Source: Anticarsia gemmatalis (lineage: Eukaryota; Arthropoda; Insecta; Lepidoptera; Erebidae). From it: a DNA stretch of 64,000 nucleotides. The translations under genes were made by a program, and so were the position numbers. Positions 26,001-36,120 of this stretch are shown one piece after another (position 1 is the first letter of the stretch; every line of letters starts with the position of its first letter). Below the pieces are notes generated by a model, which was not told the DNA's origin, did not search any database, and saw only the letters and a program-made list of their open reading frames with translations. The DNA is taken from positions 6,641,501-6,705,500 of the forward strand of contig NC_134747.1 in NCBI RefSeq assembly GCF_050436995.1, given 5' to 3'.

Positions 26001-29000
26001 CCCATACACAACCACGAACTTGTTGAAATTTTGCACCTCATAACTATCTCATACATATAACGCAATTGTAGTCACAAAGAATACTCAGTAGGTAAATATT
26101 TTTTATCGTTACACTTTTGTTTCTCAAACTCAAAATATGATTCAAGAAAGGTTGCATTATTCACATGAATAAATACAAGTTGAGATAATTCAAAAGTAAA
26201 TTGTTTAAGTAATCCGTTTCAGAAATCAGAATCAATTTCAATAAATATTAAAGTACTTTCGGTTTTACAAAGAAATAAATTCGATATGTTATTACAAAAT
26301 ATATCAGTAAAATAAATAATAATAAATGTAGATGGCTACATAATTTATATCTTTATTGTATTACTGAGGTTTTTTCTCGATGTTGTTCGCCAGCTGACTT
26401 TTCCCAAGCAATGTCGAGTCTTTGTAACACACATCTTTCATTTTAGTGATTTAATATCACGTGGTAACATATTTTAACAAACCACGGGACGGCGAGGTAT
26501 ACAATACTGTGTACATAGGCTATCTGAGTTTACATTTCAGTGGTTTGTTCGAAAATCCAAAGGTAAACAGTTACGAAATCTTATTTTACAAAGAATAACT
26601 TAATATTTACATGACAAAAAGTCACCTGAGTGTGACTCACTATTAACGTAAATGTATGTAAATCAATTAAATTGGTCAAGCACACGAAGAAATTAGCGAA
26701 TAATTTTGATAATAATGTCTCGTTACGAATATCGGTTTGGATGCAAATTTGTTGTTTACATATAAACACGTCTCGGAAACGCCTGGCTCTACGAACACAA
26801 TTTCTGTGAACCACGGTCTGCTTGAGGGCCAGGATTCTGTGTTACTAACAATCTTATTTGGATATAAAGATATTTGTACACAAACAACCTAAAAAAAGAA
26901 ATAAATCGTGTCCTGCTTTCTATAAATCAACAGTAATTAAGAATTACTTTCCTTATTTTTTCAAAGCCTTTTACTTCATAGAAGATAGCATAAATGCATA
27001 ATCCTTGATATAGGTTATTATAAAAGTTTGCGACTTAATTGATATGTTTGTTAATTCCAGGTGGTATAGCGGTGTTGGCTTGTAACTCCACGGCAGCGAA
27101 GTGTTGGGAGAAAGACGGGTGGAAGATAAACAAGAACCCCGCGTCCACCGCATATCGCGTCATGTGGTCCTCTCTAGAGCCCATTGTGTTCGCTTACTCC
27201 GGAACCTTCTTCGTGGTACGTATTTCCATTATAGTTTTAGTAAAATATACACGCTTTAATACCACTACACTTACAGAAAATATTCCGATCGAAACGCTCC
27301 TTTGTATACAACGTCGTTTCGTATTCGTAAATCTATGATACACATTTTATACTGAGGCAATCTCACGAATAACAATATTGTTCGACAAATATGTTTGTGC
27401 TTTTACCGAATAACATTAAATACCTACAACTAATGTATGATTTTTTAAAGTCAGTACGATGCATCATCAGACAGTAGCCGCAGTTTATGTTTTTACAAGT
27501 TTCGTAGAGCCATCGTAATGATAACGATATCAGTCGCATTATACAACTCTTATAAAAGATTTAATCACTTAATGCACGTTGTATATTATCGTATTAACTG
27601 TTCTGCGTTCTTTGTTCAGATAAGAGCATCTTTAACGAACGTGATGCTGATTGGCTTCGGCATACTGTGCGTATGTGTGGTTTTGAGACTCACCGTAGCC
27701 TTCCTGGTCTGCTCAAGCCTCACCGTACGAGAGAGGTTCTTCGTCTGCTGTGTTTGGATACCGAAGTCTCTTGTTGAGGTAAGAATTGTGTTAGTTAAAT
27801 GTAGAATTCCTTGTGTACATCTGATAAAAGTTTAATTAGTATTATGGTAATTCATGTATTAAAATTATGCCTGGAACAATCATTAAAATTTAATTATGTG
27901 CAATGCCACTATTGCCCGCCGAATAACATACATCGTATTTGGAGTCCAAAATGTTACATTGTTACATAAAATATCCATCGCCATAATACAGGCCTTTTGC
28001 AATATTAATGAAAATCCGTTGATTCGTCAGACCGTGAAAACGAACAACAAACAACAGTTCATTTTTATTAATGTACCACGCGAATAAAGTGCAAGCGACA
28101 TTTAGGCCGACTCCTACACTTTATTAAAAACAACAGGAGTGTAAAATCCTATTCAGGTTAATCCTCTCATCCGATGACTTGTTCGTGTGGATTAACAAGT
28201 TCAAGGGATTAATATTAAAACCCGTGAACTTCTCACGGGGAGTTCACAGCCCTTCTCGGTTAACTACCGAATTGTATAGTCTCGGGTGAAATGAACTACG
28301 TACCGGCTCACTTAGCGCCTGTCGTACGCCGTGAATAACGTATCTTTGTTCTGTTCATCACTTTGTTGTGGTGACAACCTACGACCCACTTCTATCCTTA
28401 ACCCCTTTAGAATACTGTGGAGTGCTTTGTCCCTTTCTATCCCATTTTGCACATGGAACGAGGAAAAGAAATACTAAATGCTCTTCAACTAAATCTATTT
28501 AATGTATAAATCTGTCAGTAACAGTGGCAGTCTCATATTATGTCTCCTGGAGTAGTGGTTTGTAATGGTTGCATTAATCTTTCTCATTTAATTTCAGGCG
28601 GTATTGTGTCCAGTTGCATTCAACGCGTTGGTCGCACGCGGCCATTACGATGAAAAGGAGATGGAGTACGCCGAACTTTACATAAGAATTATAATTCAGG
28701 CCATACTGATCACCACACCTATTGGTTACCTTCTAACTAATCACTTAGGCCCCATCTTACTTAAGGAGAAACAGAAAAAATGCGACAACGGTACGTAAAA
28801 TTATCAATTCGAAGAACTTATCTGAAAGATTTATGGGTATTAATGAATTTAAATAAATGCAATCAGTAAATGCTAGGGTCGTCGACTTAGAATTCAATAT
28901 TACTGTCGATGCATAGATTAGCTGTTCGTTACACATAAATACTTAGTTCATTCAGTTAGTAAATACCCAACACGCTTTGAAAAACGAAAAACCAGTGATG

Positions 29001-29311
29001 TATTGGATTTCTTTCAAGAAGTGGTAACTAATGAGCACTCTAAGCGTTTAATCTTCTAAAGTTTCGTAGAAAAATGAACCTAAAATATAGTTGGGGATTA
29101 TTTATTTTAAAATATCTCATTTTTAGCCAGAAACCTCAAAGAATCAGAAGGCGTTTTCTTCATTATAAAATATTAAATCGTTATTGACACCTCCCGCTTT
29201 TAATCCTCTTAGGTTCCGAAATCAGTGCCACAACTTGCAGAAATTTATCCGAATTAAAAATAAATTGCTAATAATTTATTTTTATATTTTGTTACAGAAT
29301 CTGAAACGTGA
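20027..29311 (+). CDS. SLC9B/NHA-family cation-proton antiporter, copy 2 (ten exons, N-terminus open)
   Basis: The exons 20027-20090, 20312-20442, 21478-21706, 21976-22145, 24168-24379, 25153-25324, 27061-27215, 27620-27778, 28598-28790 and 29298-29311 join in one frame to 1499 nt, about 499 residues and a stop. That is close to the ~540 residues usual for NHA2. Order: hydrophilic N-terminus (~50 residues), helix H-Y-V-L-L-L-V-L, S-L-P-P-L-L-A-A-L-L-T-G (the NHA entrance motif), L-G-K-G-S-L, the unwound-helix region A-I-L-M-P-T, the ion-site region A-G-G-T-D-T-A-L-S-V-G, W-I-P-K, and the closing L-G-P-I-L-L. The gene sits 8.1 kb downstream of copy 1 on the same strand. In family terms it exchanges monovalent ions for protons across a membrane, in insects mostly in transporting epithelia. 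The aspartate pair appears reduced to one. The initiator exon was not found; the phase-1 start of 20027 requires one. Confidence 0.92.
20312..20442 (+). CDS. NHA copy 2, exon leading into first helix
   Basis: This 131-nt exon, phase 2 to 1, follows TTTCAATTTCAG and ends before GTAAGTG. The Lys/Asn/Asp-rich segment (N-A-I-K-G-D-D-T-K-K-N-K-D) is cytosolic. It is followed by L-H-Y-V-L-L-L-V-L, which continues into the helix of the next exon. Confidence 0.85.
20443..21477 (+). other. intron with retroelement at its 3' end
   Basis: This 1.04-kb AT-rich intron carries, in its last ~100 bp, a repeat fragment (21381-21470) that runs almost into the splice acceptor. I see nothing else in it. Confidence 0.65.
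21381..21470 (+). repeat. lepidopteran interspersed repeat (CAGCAGTGGGA family)
   Basis: It contains GCAAAGTCCCCAACCCGCAC, CTCGGCCAGC, TGCCCAGCAGTGGGA and AATGGGTTAAATTTATTATT. Related copies lie at 29505-29620 (reverse), 39331-39450 (same orientation) and probably 44787-44905 (reverse, diverged). It is probably a non-LTR retrotransposon 3' fragment. Its AT-rich tail is part of the polypyrimidine region of the next exon's acceptor. Confidence 0.65.
21478..21706 (+). CDS. NHA copy 2, core exon with S-L-P-P-L-L motif
   Basis: This 229-nt exon (phase 1 to 2) between TTTTCAATAG and GTAAAA is strongly GC-rich. It reads A-T-W-G-L-L-W-C-A-F-G-E, then a membrane helix, then S-L-P-P-L-L-A-A-L-L-T-G-I-I-A-R-N-V-G-F, matching the NHA pattern in which S-L-P-P-L-L-G-M-L is followed by an R-N loop. 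Confidence 0.93.
21976..22145 (+). CDS. NHA copy 2, core exon (L-G-K-G-S-L...)
   Basis: This 170-nt exon (phase 2 to 1) between TTTTGCAG and GTGAGT reads R-K-I-Y-P-V-I-I-L-G-K-G-S-L, a basic loop (M-K-K-N-W), then the helix L-P-W-V-T-E-V-L-T-L-A-V. It ends in Y-P-W-M-W-G just before the G-I-L-L-G helix of the next exon, as in other NHA proteins. Confidence 0.9.
22146..24167 (+). other. intron of NHA copy 2 with SINE
   Basis: This 2.0-kb intron holds a tRNA-derived SINE at 23838-24080, which ends 87 bp before the acceptor. The CpG-richer part around 22850-23050 has no ORF or splice pair I can defend. Confidence 0.6.
23838..24080 (+). repeat. tRNA-derived SINE, internally deleted
   Basis: The body matches the SINE at 6367 almost base for base (TGTGATGAGCACGAGTATTT and onward) and box B is intact at 23869-23879. 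About 40 bp between box A and box B are missing, so GGCGCAG runs directly into CGCCGCGTGTGG. It ends in TTTA repeats. Confidence 0.82.
24168..24379 (+). CDS. NHA copy 2, ion-site exon (A-G-G-T-D-T)
   Basis: This 212-nt exon (phase 1 to 0) between TATTTCAG and GTAAAC encodes the crossing-helix region (G-I-L-L-G-S-S-Y-A-S-V-S-C-A-I-L-M-P-T), a basic loop, then A-G-G-T-D-T-A-L-S-V-G-I-F-G-V. In electrogenic NHA proteins the latter reads roughly G-S-F-D-D-x-L-A-I-T; here I align D-T in place of D-D. The exon closes with a hydrophilic loop (H-E-G-D-E-P-Y-R-Y-L-K). Confidence 0.92.
24380..25152 (+). other. intron of NHA copy 2
   Basis: This 773-bp AT-rich intron has no recognisable repeat or exon. 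The upstream frame stays open by chance to 24577. Confidence 0.65.
25153..25324 (+). CDS. NHA copy 2, core exon (two helices)
   Basis: This 172-nt GC-rich exon (phase 0 to 1) between GGTTCCAG and GTAAGT reads A-A-F-A-L-L-L-G-V-V-V-G-A-S-W-G, a short loop with I-P-H-S-K-D, then L-R-L-L-F-V-L-I-G-G-L-F, ending K-Y-G-W-G-G-T. The matching exon of copy 1 is not in the window. Confidence 0.92.
25325..27060 (+). other. intron of NHA copy 2 with retrotransposon tail
   Basis: This 1.74-kb intron contains the repeat at 25640-25830. The rest is AT-rich, with nothing I can name. Confidence 0.65.
25640..25832 (+). repeat. non-LTR retrotransposon tail-like repeat (family h) with likely target duplication
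   Basis: It opens ACTAGCTGACCCGGCAATCA and contains GCCGATTCTCAGACCTACTC and AACTGTGACGCGAGAATTTT. The 10-mer TATAGAGATA occurs at 25631-25640 and again at 25821-25830, at the element's two ends, which fits a target-site duplication. Related to 3826-4014. Confidence 0.68.
27061..27215 (+). CDS. NHA copy 2, internal exon (G-G-I-A-V-L...)
   Basis: This 155-nt exon (phase 1 to 0) between AATTCCAG and GTACGT is equal in length to copy 1 exon 2539-2693. It has the same W-x(4)-W-x-I, E-P and S-G-x-F landmarks and a charged loop C-W-E-K-D-G-W-K. Confidence 0.92.
27216..27619 (+). other. short intron of NHA copy 2
   Basis: This 404-bp AT-rich intron shows no feature of note. Its counterpart in copy 1 (2694-3567) is twice as long. 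Confidence 0.65.
27620..27778 (+). CDS. NHA copy 2, internal exon with V-W-I-P-K motif
   Basis: This 159-nt exon (53 codons, phase 0 to 0) between TTGTTCAG and GTAAGA encodes a Cys-rich helix (I-L-C-V-C-V-V-L-R-L), the loop S-L-T-V-R-E-R, then C-C-V-W-I-P-K-S-L-V-E. The W-I-P-K lysine is kept, as in copy 1. Confidence 0.92.
27779..28597 (+). other. intron of NHA copy 2 with hairpin-forming stretch
   Basis: This 819-bp intron contains, at about 28090-28400, a GC-richer stretch unlike its surroundings, with overlapping inverted repeats at 28221-28247. It may be a repeat fragment, but I cannot name its family. Confidence 0.5.
28598..28790 (+). CDS. NHA copy 2, penultimate exon (last helices)
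   Basis: This 193-nt exon (phase 0 to 1) between AATTTCAG and GTACGT starts A-V-L-C-P-V-A-F-N and carries a charged stretch D-E-K-E-M-E-Y-A-E. It then gives the helix I-L-I-T-T-P-I-G-Y-L-L and closes G-P-I-L-L-K-E-K-Q-K-K. The I-L-I-T-x-P-I-G-x-L-L motif is characteristic of NHA proteins. Confidence 0.93.
29298..29311 (+). CDS. NHA copy 2, tiny terminal coding exon and stop
   Basis: Following TTTTGTTACAG, this 14-nt coding part completes the codon GAA and adds S-E-T before TGA (29309-29311). It occupies the same intron position and phase as copy 1's last exon, which supports it despite its size. The copy 2 tail is therefore very short and acidic. Confidence 0.72.
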
Positions 29312-29504
29312 ACACTAGAAGAGTACCATAGGATCTCACTGCAAAATATTTACTATAAATTGTTATGTTCAAGAAATCGTATGGCATTTTTCATCTCTAC
29401 CTGTACGGTGTAACGACCGATTCGTGTTGATTTGATATACGCATCCAGGACTATTTGTCGTATGTCGAAGATCACACGATACCCCATAAATAAATAAATA
29501 AATA

Positions 29505-29620
29505 AATTTAACCCATTACTGTCCCACTGCTGGGCAAGGGTCTCCTCCCGTAATGAGGGAGAGATTAGGCCTTGAGTCCACCACGCTGGCCAAGTGAGGG
29601 TTGGGGACTTAGCATGCCCC
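29505..29620 (-). repeat. lepidopteran interspersed repeat (CAGCAGTGGGA family), in 3' region of copy 2
   Basis: The plus strand reads AACCCATTACTGTCCCACTG, CTGGGCAAGGGTCTCCTCCC, GGCCTTGAGTCCACCACGCT and TTGGGGACTTAGCATGCCCC. This is the reverse of the copy at 39331-39450. It may be part of the copy 2 3' UTR, depending on which poly(A) site is used. Confidence 0.7.
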
Positions 29621-29630
29621 ATAATGAAGT

Positions 29631-29636
29631 AATAAA
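29631..29636 (+). terminator. candidate poly(A) signal of NHA copy 2
   Basis: AATAAA lies 320 bp after the stop. A second AATAAA at 30157-30162, followed by a T-rich stretch, is the alternative. An earlier AATAAA run near 29488 is part of a simple repeat. Confidence 0.35.
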
Positions 29637-30156
29637 GAACTCCGACAGTCTATGAGTCACCAGCGATCTCATGAACTCATTACACATATTATTGTTCTGA
29701 CATGGGGCATCGTGTGAAATGCCTTAGATGAAGACCGCGAGCAAATGTTTCTAAATAAGTCCTAATTTGAGCTCTGACCTATTTATTCATTCATCATTTT
29801 ATATGGTCATTCTCACTATAAACTCGTGAACGCTAGTTGACTATTTAAATCATTACAGCTTTATTAGAAATAGTTTTTATCATTCATTATTGTGTCAATT
29901 AAGTAGTAAAATACAGTAGCCTTTTTGTAATGTACATTGTAAAGTGCTTAATTTACTAATATAAGTATGCGAAACTATCTCATGATGCTTTAATTCAATC
30001 AAAGATCTAATGTTAATTTATAAATATGTATATTTTTACCTAAGATTTTTACTATTAGTATTGTACCGTAAGTACAAATAGTATTTTATAAATTTAGATA
30101 ATAATTATTTTAATTTATACTTTAGTTATACTTATAAAGTATAACATTTGAAAAGC

Positions 30157-30162
30157 AATAAA
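30157..30162 (+). terminator. alternative poly(A) signal of NHA copy 2
   Basis: AATAAA is followed within 40 bp by a T-rich element (GTTTTATATTTATTTTT). It would give a 3' UTR of about 870 nt that includes the repeat at 29505-29620. Confidence 0.35.
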
Positions 30163-30465
30163 GATTTTATTATTAGAAAAGTTTTATATTTATTTTTAGC
30201 CCAGTATGAAAGTTGTCGCGAAACTAAAGTGAAGATTTCTTCAGTTTTCATCACTTGATTGGCGTAAAAACAAAACAAAGAAGCATCTTATGTTTGTTTC
30301 TGTTCTTGAAGCAGTAACTTTTGCAAACGATTGTACAGCGGTCTTTTTGTAACGTTAAAATCAGCCAGACCCACCGCTGTAACTTTAAAGTGTAAGAAAA
30401 CTCTTGATGAAGTAAAATAAAACGTTTGTAAAGGAAGAGTACTTCTATGTTAGTAGTACTGAAGC

Positions 30466-30622
30466 GCGATTCTGTACAGTCGGTACTGTCGAGTATCGAA
30501 AGTTTGATATTAAGAATGTACTTCCAAAATAGTTCCTACGATGCCCGTCAGAGGCGCTGATCAGATTTCCATACACAATTACTCGATGACAGGTCGGTAG
30601 TCGATAGTAGTAGAGAATCGAG
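30466..30622 (-). repeat. dispersed inverted-repeat family (CGATTCTCTAC...GGCGCTGATCAG), copy 1
   Basis: It contains CCCGTCAGAGGCGCTGATCA, CGATGACAGGTCGGTAGTCG and TAGAGAATCGAG, all shared with the arms of the foldback at 36420-36735. It is a single arm here. Confidence 0.6.
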
Positions 30623-33195
30623 CTTAACTTATTTACTGTTCTATAATATTTTAAACCGAAAATAAGACTCATAATAAACGCATCTAGCTTTTCAAAGCTA
30701 TGTGTGTATAGTAAATGAATGCGACTTGCTTCAGCGGGGACACCCGCATACCTAAGATATCTTCAAAGACTCTTAAAGGTACGGTAGGTATGTAAAGTCA
30801 ACTACACGTGGCCCGGCGAAATCTACATTAAATCTTTCGTAATAAAAGGATATCCACACAGTTTTTATTATTTCGGGCAAAAGGAAAAACCTTATAACAA
30901 ACAATAAATGTAAATATTATAATAATAGACTTTGTTTTCTTGACGAGCATTTTTAAACAGACAAACAATCTTTCTGTATTGCTTGTGATTTTTAATGTAG
31001 GTATCTTATCAAACTATTCGTTTGTGCAAATAAGAAGTAAAAGGCAAAGCCAAATGTAATCTATGGTGTTAAAATAAATAAACATGGAGAGCGTTCACAT
31101 CGCCATAATCATAATATACGGGTACCGGATTTAACTGCATAAGAACTCCAAATATTTTTCCACTATTAGGCTTTTGCCAGACAGCCTACTTGTAATAATA
31201 TTGCGCAATTTTATTGCACAATTAAAATCATAGGCAGTCAGCCATTAATCAGTCAGCAATATTTTACAGTATGCCATGTTATGCAATTTTATTTACCGTC
31301 TAGTAAAAACTTTGAAAATTTTTCAGGGTAACTTGTCTGTTTTTTTTAGGAATAATAGTAGGATAACGATACTTTTTTGTCACGTCTGACGATGAAATTA
31401 CTCGAAATTTATTTACGTAAAATATGCTATTAAGAGTTTAATATACATAGAAATAATCATGTACTATTCGATATTGTCTGTGCCTCTAGTGAGGGTTTGA
31501 CGTCTGAGAAAGAGTGAAGAAAAAGAAAGATTTTTCTGCGTTTTATTTATTAAATAAAGAATAAGAATAAATATTTTGTCGTTTTATTATTTGGCACATG
31601 TACAGAGGGCAAGAAGAACAAACAAATTTTGTTGTTTGCTCGTTTTTGAGTACCGCATACAATGCCAATTTTTTTCCATATACCCAAAACACATACAAGA
31701 ATTTTATAAATACTGACAGCGCGTATGCATTTTGTTGAACACCTTTTTCTTAAATCGCATTTTATACCCACACCGCTAAGTATTTTATTTTCAACTACTT
31801 ATGACTTTCATTTAATAAATAATATACGTTATCTCAAAAGTTAGGATATTTAAAACGTAAGATAAAAGATAATCAGGAAGTATTACATGATACTCATAAT
31901 TATAACAATACAAATAATATCCTTAGTAAAACTTGATCTTCAATCATGTGAAAGCATTTAATGCAACCTCAAATAATTCTATTTTGCGAATATTTTTTGG
32001 TCTATTGCAAATAGCAATCCCATTTGTAATTAAAAATATAATAATATCTAGATTAATTTATTTCAGAATGGATATATAACCCCATTTTAACAAAAAGCAA
32101 GACTCCATAAGTTGAATTACTGCTATCTAGTGCCGATTATTGCAACTACGTTACTATTGGATAGAAGCAATCACAAACATCATGTAACGCCATCTATCGG
32201 CATTTTCCGAAACTAAGTGTATCAACTGAAAGAAGAAAACGCGCCGTTCGTAGATTGTACACACGTGATGCTTGAAAACATCGTAGTTCTTCTTGATGTT
32301 TACCAGATGTCACTACTATTAAGGCGCCTACCACTTGCATCCCACTACGCTGGTGCTTGAATATGGAAATGTTAAATATGGAAATATGGGTATAAGTTGC
32401 CGGTACCGGTGCGATGTTTTTCACATAAAATTGCTAAATTGAATTATTACTCACAATTTTATTCGGTTTAGACATGTTGGTTCGTTTACAGTTGCAGTAG
32501 TGAAATCAATCGATTAATTTATCAAGACGTGTCAATAGTACACATAGTTCCTACCTGCACTAAACACATTGCAGTCAAAACTGTATTGGATATATTTTTT
32601 CTGAGACGACGTTCTCCATCACCTAGCAACTTATCGTATATGTGTATAATGTATACTTCATATATCTATTTGTAGGTCATTTCCATTATTGTGATATGTA
32701 TTAGTGTTAATGATGTTGAGATAACGTCCCATCTAAGTGTCATATGAGAAGATCCCTTCAATTAACGAGCGGAGATCAAACAAGCGGCACAGGAGAGGTC
32801 GGTCGCGCTCGCGGCGCACCAGTCGGAGGGAACCCCGGCGCTCGCCCAGACATCCACGCTCGCCACTTGTAGCCACTTGTAGGCACTTCGCCCACTCGGC
32901 CTTCGCTCACGTAAATACTGAAACAAACGTCCTCACCAACACTGCGCCCGCGATCGCGTTCTTATACGCGCCAGTTCAAGGACCCTACGTGATCGCGCCG
33001 GCCCGACAACATAAAGGGCCTTCTCCGTCACGTATTGAGGCAGCTGATTTGTGTATTAGTTTTTATCTACAATCTTTTCACCTTCAACGTAAATATCTTA
33101 TCGCTACTCCAGCTTCCGATCGAATTCATTTTTCCAATAGTGAATATATTATATCGGTCAATGTTTGAGTGTAACGTTAGAATGAACTTTGGAAA

Positions 33196-33423
33196 ATGAA
33201 GACCCGCGATCGCCGTGCCAAGCAAGACTTCCGGGGAAAACCGCAGGAGAAGAAGGGGACGAAGCAGGATTCGTCACGTGGTGGCAAGCGTCAGAACACG
33301 GCGCCCAACGCCGAGACGAGAGCTGAAGCCCTCGCGCGAACTAAGAGGTCCGGCGTGGAGGCCGTCAAGCTGCACCTCAGGGCGACAGGAGACCCCGGGA
33401 GAACGTCACGATCTGCCACAGCG
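33196..33423 (+). CDS. possible first coding exon, basic N-terminus (unknown gene)
   Basis: Seen: a GC-rich open frame from ATG (33196) to a donor-like GCG|GTATGT, 76 codons, phase 0. An in-frame TAG at 33178 precedes it, so this ATG is the first in frame. A six-codon upstream frame (ATG at 33182) overlaps the start by ATGA. The product is Lys/Arg/Gly/Thr-rich (G-K-P-Q-E-K-K-G-T-K-Q-D-S-S-R-G-G-K) with no domain I recognise. The phase-0 donor fits the phase-0 acceptor of 57580, which would give ...S-R-S-A-T-A then V-R-K-T-S-V-R-M. A second frame (ATG 33215, phase 2) is equally long, so the reading frame is uncertain. It could also be non-coding 5' exon. Confidence 0.3.
33275..33280. promoter_or_regulatory. 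palindromic E-box CACGTG in GC-rich patch
   Basis: CACGTG lies inside the 32.75-33.42 kb GC-rich patch. It is a canonical bHLH site, but it may be chance or coding sequence. Confidence 0.2.
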
Positions 33424-34469
33424 GTATGTTTGTGTCATTTATTTATTACTCTGGTGTTTCGTGTTCCGTTACATATTCAATTGATTTCAGTGCTGACTTT
33501 TACATTTATTATGAGTGAACAACTGGTTTCAACCACAACAAATACGCGGCAAACTAATTTCCCTATATACTGAAGTAATACTTAGTGATAATCCTAGAGT
33601 AGCCTGATTTAAAAATAACTCTACTTATCTCATTAGATAATACGTGTGAATTTAAATGTTATTCACTAGAGGCACTATATTTATCCGCACCGTGGTATCA
33701 TTTATTTTAAGTAAACTCTTGTACACACAACAGTCCTCGTGATTCTGACGTATCCCTGTTGCGAATCGTAGACTAAACAATCAAATTAGAGTTTCTATGT
33801 AATTCAGTCGTTAACAATAACCATACGACTACAGGTCTCACAATATTGTCTGCAGTGCTTGTGGCACTAAGTTAAAGCGGCATGTGACAACATACAACAT
33901 CGAGTTTGTGATTGACAAATGAATGACATCTTTATCGATAAATATTATAATCAGTTCAGCATGTTGCAATCGACTAGTTGCCATGACTAGTTCCAAGCAG
34001 CGTCATCACATCTAGTTCTTAGTTTGACAAATACGATTTAATTCATCGTTCTCCGTATAAACGACCACACGTATATTATGATTTACTATAATAGTTATTT
34101 TACCTGGTGATATTTGCACAGCTTACATAACTCAAATACAAACACAATTAAGTTTTAAACCTATGAAAAATATGTATAATTTACACCTATTTGTTTATCT
34201 TCAGAGCGACAAAATACATTCAACTCATGTGATCCATTTATCACATTTACCAAGATCGTGACAAATAAAGATTACCGCCTGATGCAGGGGTTTAGTATGT
34301 CATCTGACAATGTCTCACAGTGAGGGAATATTGATAATAATATTTTGAGTAAATCTCAGCTAACTACCTGAATATAACAATAAGTTTAACTCGTCAAAAT
34401 CGAATTCCGAGATATGTTTTTTAAAGACATATCCCGCTTAAAAAAATTACTTTTAACTAACATACAAAC

Positions 34470-34610
34470 AACGGATACAAAGCACAACCAGACCTGAAGC
34501 AATTATTTGTTGATCGCACCAATAATTGCTCCGTGTGGGAATCGAAACCACGACCTCCCGACGCAATGATTTCAGCGTGGCGACCTTAACAACTGTGGAG
34601 GCCTAAAATT
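34470..34610 (-). repeat. SINE-like fragment, reverse strand
   Basis: GGAATCGAAACC at 34538-34549 is the reverse complement of a polymerase III box B (GGTTTCGATTCC), flanked by tRNA-like sequence (ACCTCCCGACGCAATGATTT). The box A region is degenerate. It is not the same family as the SINE at 6367. Confidence 0.5.
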
Positions 34611-35922
34611 TAAGGAGTATAAGTGTTCCATATACTGGTTGTTACTTTGGCCTATGAGCTCTGAGCTCCAAGTCTGCATGTTAACGTGTCACGTAGACAT
34701 ATGTATATGTTAAACACAACGCACACATTTAAATATATCAATATGGAAACATTCGGTATTCCCCGTGTCAATATCAAGTGGCCACTTCACTACAGTTCAT
34801 TATCAAGATAGATGCAAATTCATCCACTAGGTACATTGATAGAGAAACAACTGTAGTAATTACAATGAACTGGTAACCATATTTATATGAAAATTAGCAT
34901 ATACTCGATGTAAGATATAAAGCTTGTGTTAATTAACGTTCACATACGTCTCGTTATCGTCTACTAAACAAGGACTAATAAATAAGAATTATTTGATCAC
35001 CTCCGGTCATCGTATTCATATTTTGTATTGATTGTGACTGAAAAATATGTCCAACGGCCTCTACCTAGACGTTAACAACCTAGGATAAAAAGAATAATAT
35101 CACAATAATATTTCAAATATTTGTTTTTTATATTAGTGTTAGAAACAATTTAAAATATTGCATATCATTCACGGGCTATAAATCATTGTGTCGCGTACAA
35201 TAATCGTAAAATTATTTTTCTACAATTTAAACATAAGCAGGTACCTATTTACCGTAAATGCTAGAAAAGAAATACATTTTAAAATATTAATATATTGAAG
35301 ATAAAACAAAAATAGGCGTAATTTAAATCATCCGACACTGTCTTCTACTAAAATAGTTGTATAAGCTACAATCATATAAAGCACACAAAACAATCCTGGG
35401 CACGTTACCTGAAGACAGCTATGATTTATAAAACCGCTTTATTATATATTTACTTTAATATATAGTTATAATAAGCTAATAAAATAACAATAAACTGTAA
35501 ATACTTAGCAAAACTTATAGCAATAAAAGAAAATACTATTAAGAAAACAATCGTATAGTATTTAAGTACATGTTTGATGACCACATGCGATCTCTCAAGT
35601 ACTCGTGACATATCAACGAGTACTTAAAAGTTAATTGTCTTTATTGTTTCGTTTACTCAATCGATATTACATAAGTTTTAATGCCATTGATTGAATTAGT
35701 TGATTGCAAACCGCATGTTGTGACGAATCTGTAAAACTACGCGGCTTTTAATCAATTAAAATGTTTTTGTTGCCTTCTAAGTAATTGCGAAGGGCCTAAT
35801 TAATTAATAGAGGACCACTACAGAAATATATTATGGATCTGTCGGTGCTTTAAGCCATTATGTATCATTATGCTTTGAAAATAAACTCTCTTGAAATTAA
35901 AATTCTGACATAGTGATCTATC

Positions 35923-36120
35923 AACGCACAGCCCAAACCACTGGATGGATCGGCCTGGAATTTGACATGCAGGTGGATGTTGTGATATAGGCATTCGCTA
36001 AGAAAGGATTTTGATCAACTCTACACCCAAGGGGATAAAATAAGTATGAAAGTTTGTATTTAAATTCGGTCCAATGTTACAAACCACGTGGGTGAGATCT
36101 CGGGCAAAAGCTTATATATA
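35923..36120 (+). repeat. non-LTR retrotransposon tail-like repeat
   Basis: It starts CAACGCACAGCCCAAACCAC, contains GGATGGATCGGCCTGGAATT and ends CGGGCAAAAGCTTATATA. This is the well-known lepidopteran tail whose complete form ends in CGCGGGCAAAAGCTAG. It is degenerate here. Confidence 0.55.

Larger units (their letters stand above)
29312..33195. other. 3' flank of NHA copy 2 and intergenic stretch
   Basis: It contains two repeats (29505-29620 and 30466-30622) and two poly(A) signal candidates. From about 30700 to 32700 it is AT-rich and I recognise nothing. From about 32750 it becomes GC-rich and CpG-containing up to 33420, with short open frames on both reading phases, which suggests a promoter or first-exon area. 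Confidence 0.5.

Noticed and set aside
32737..33168. 143-codon SR-rich frame resembling a splicing factor
   Set aside because: It starts at GTG after a stop, the SR pattern follows from CGCTCGCGG-type composition, and the rest has no domain.
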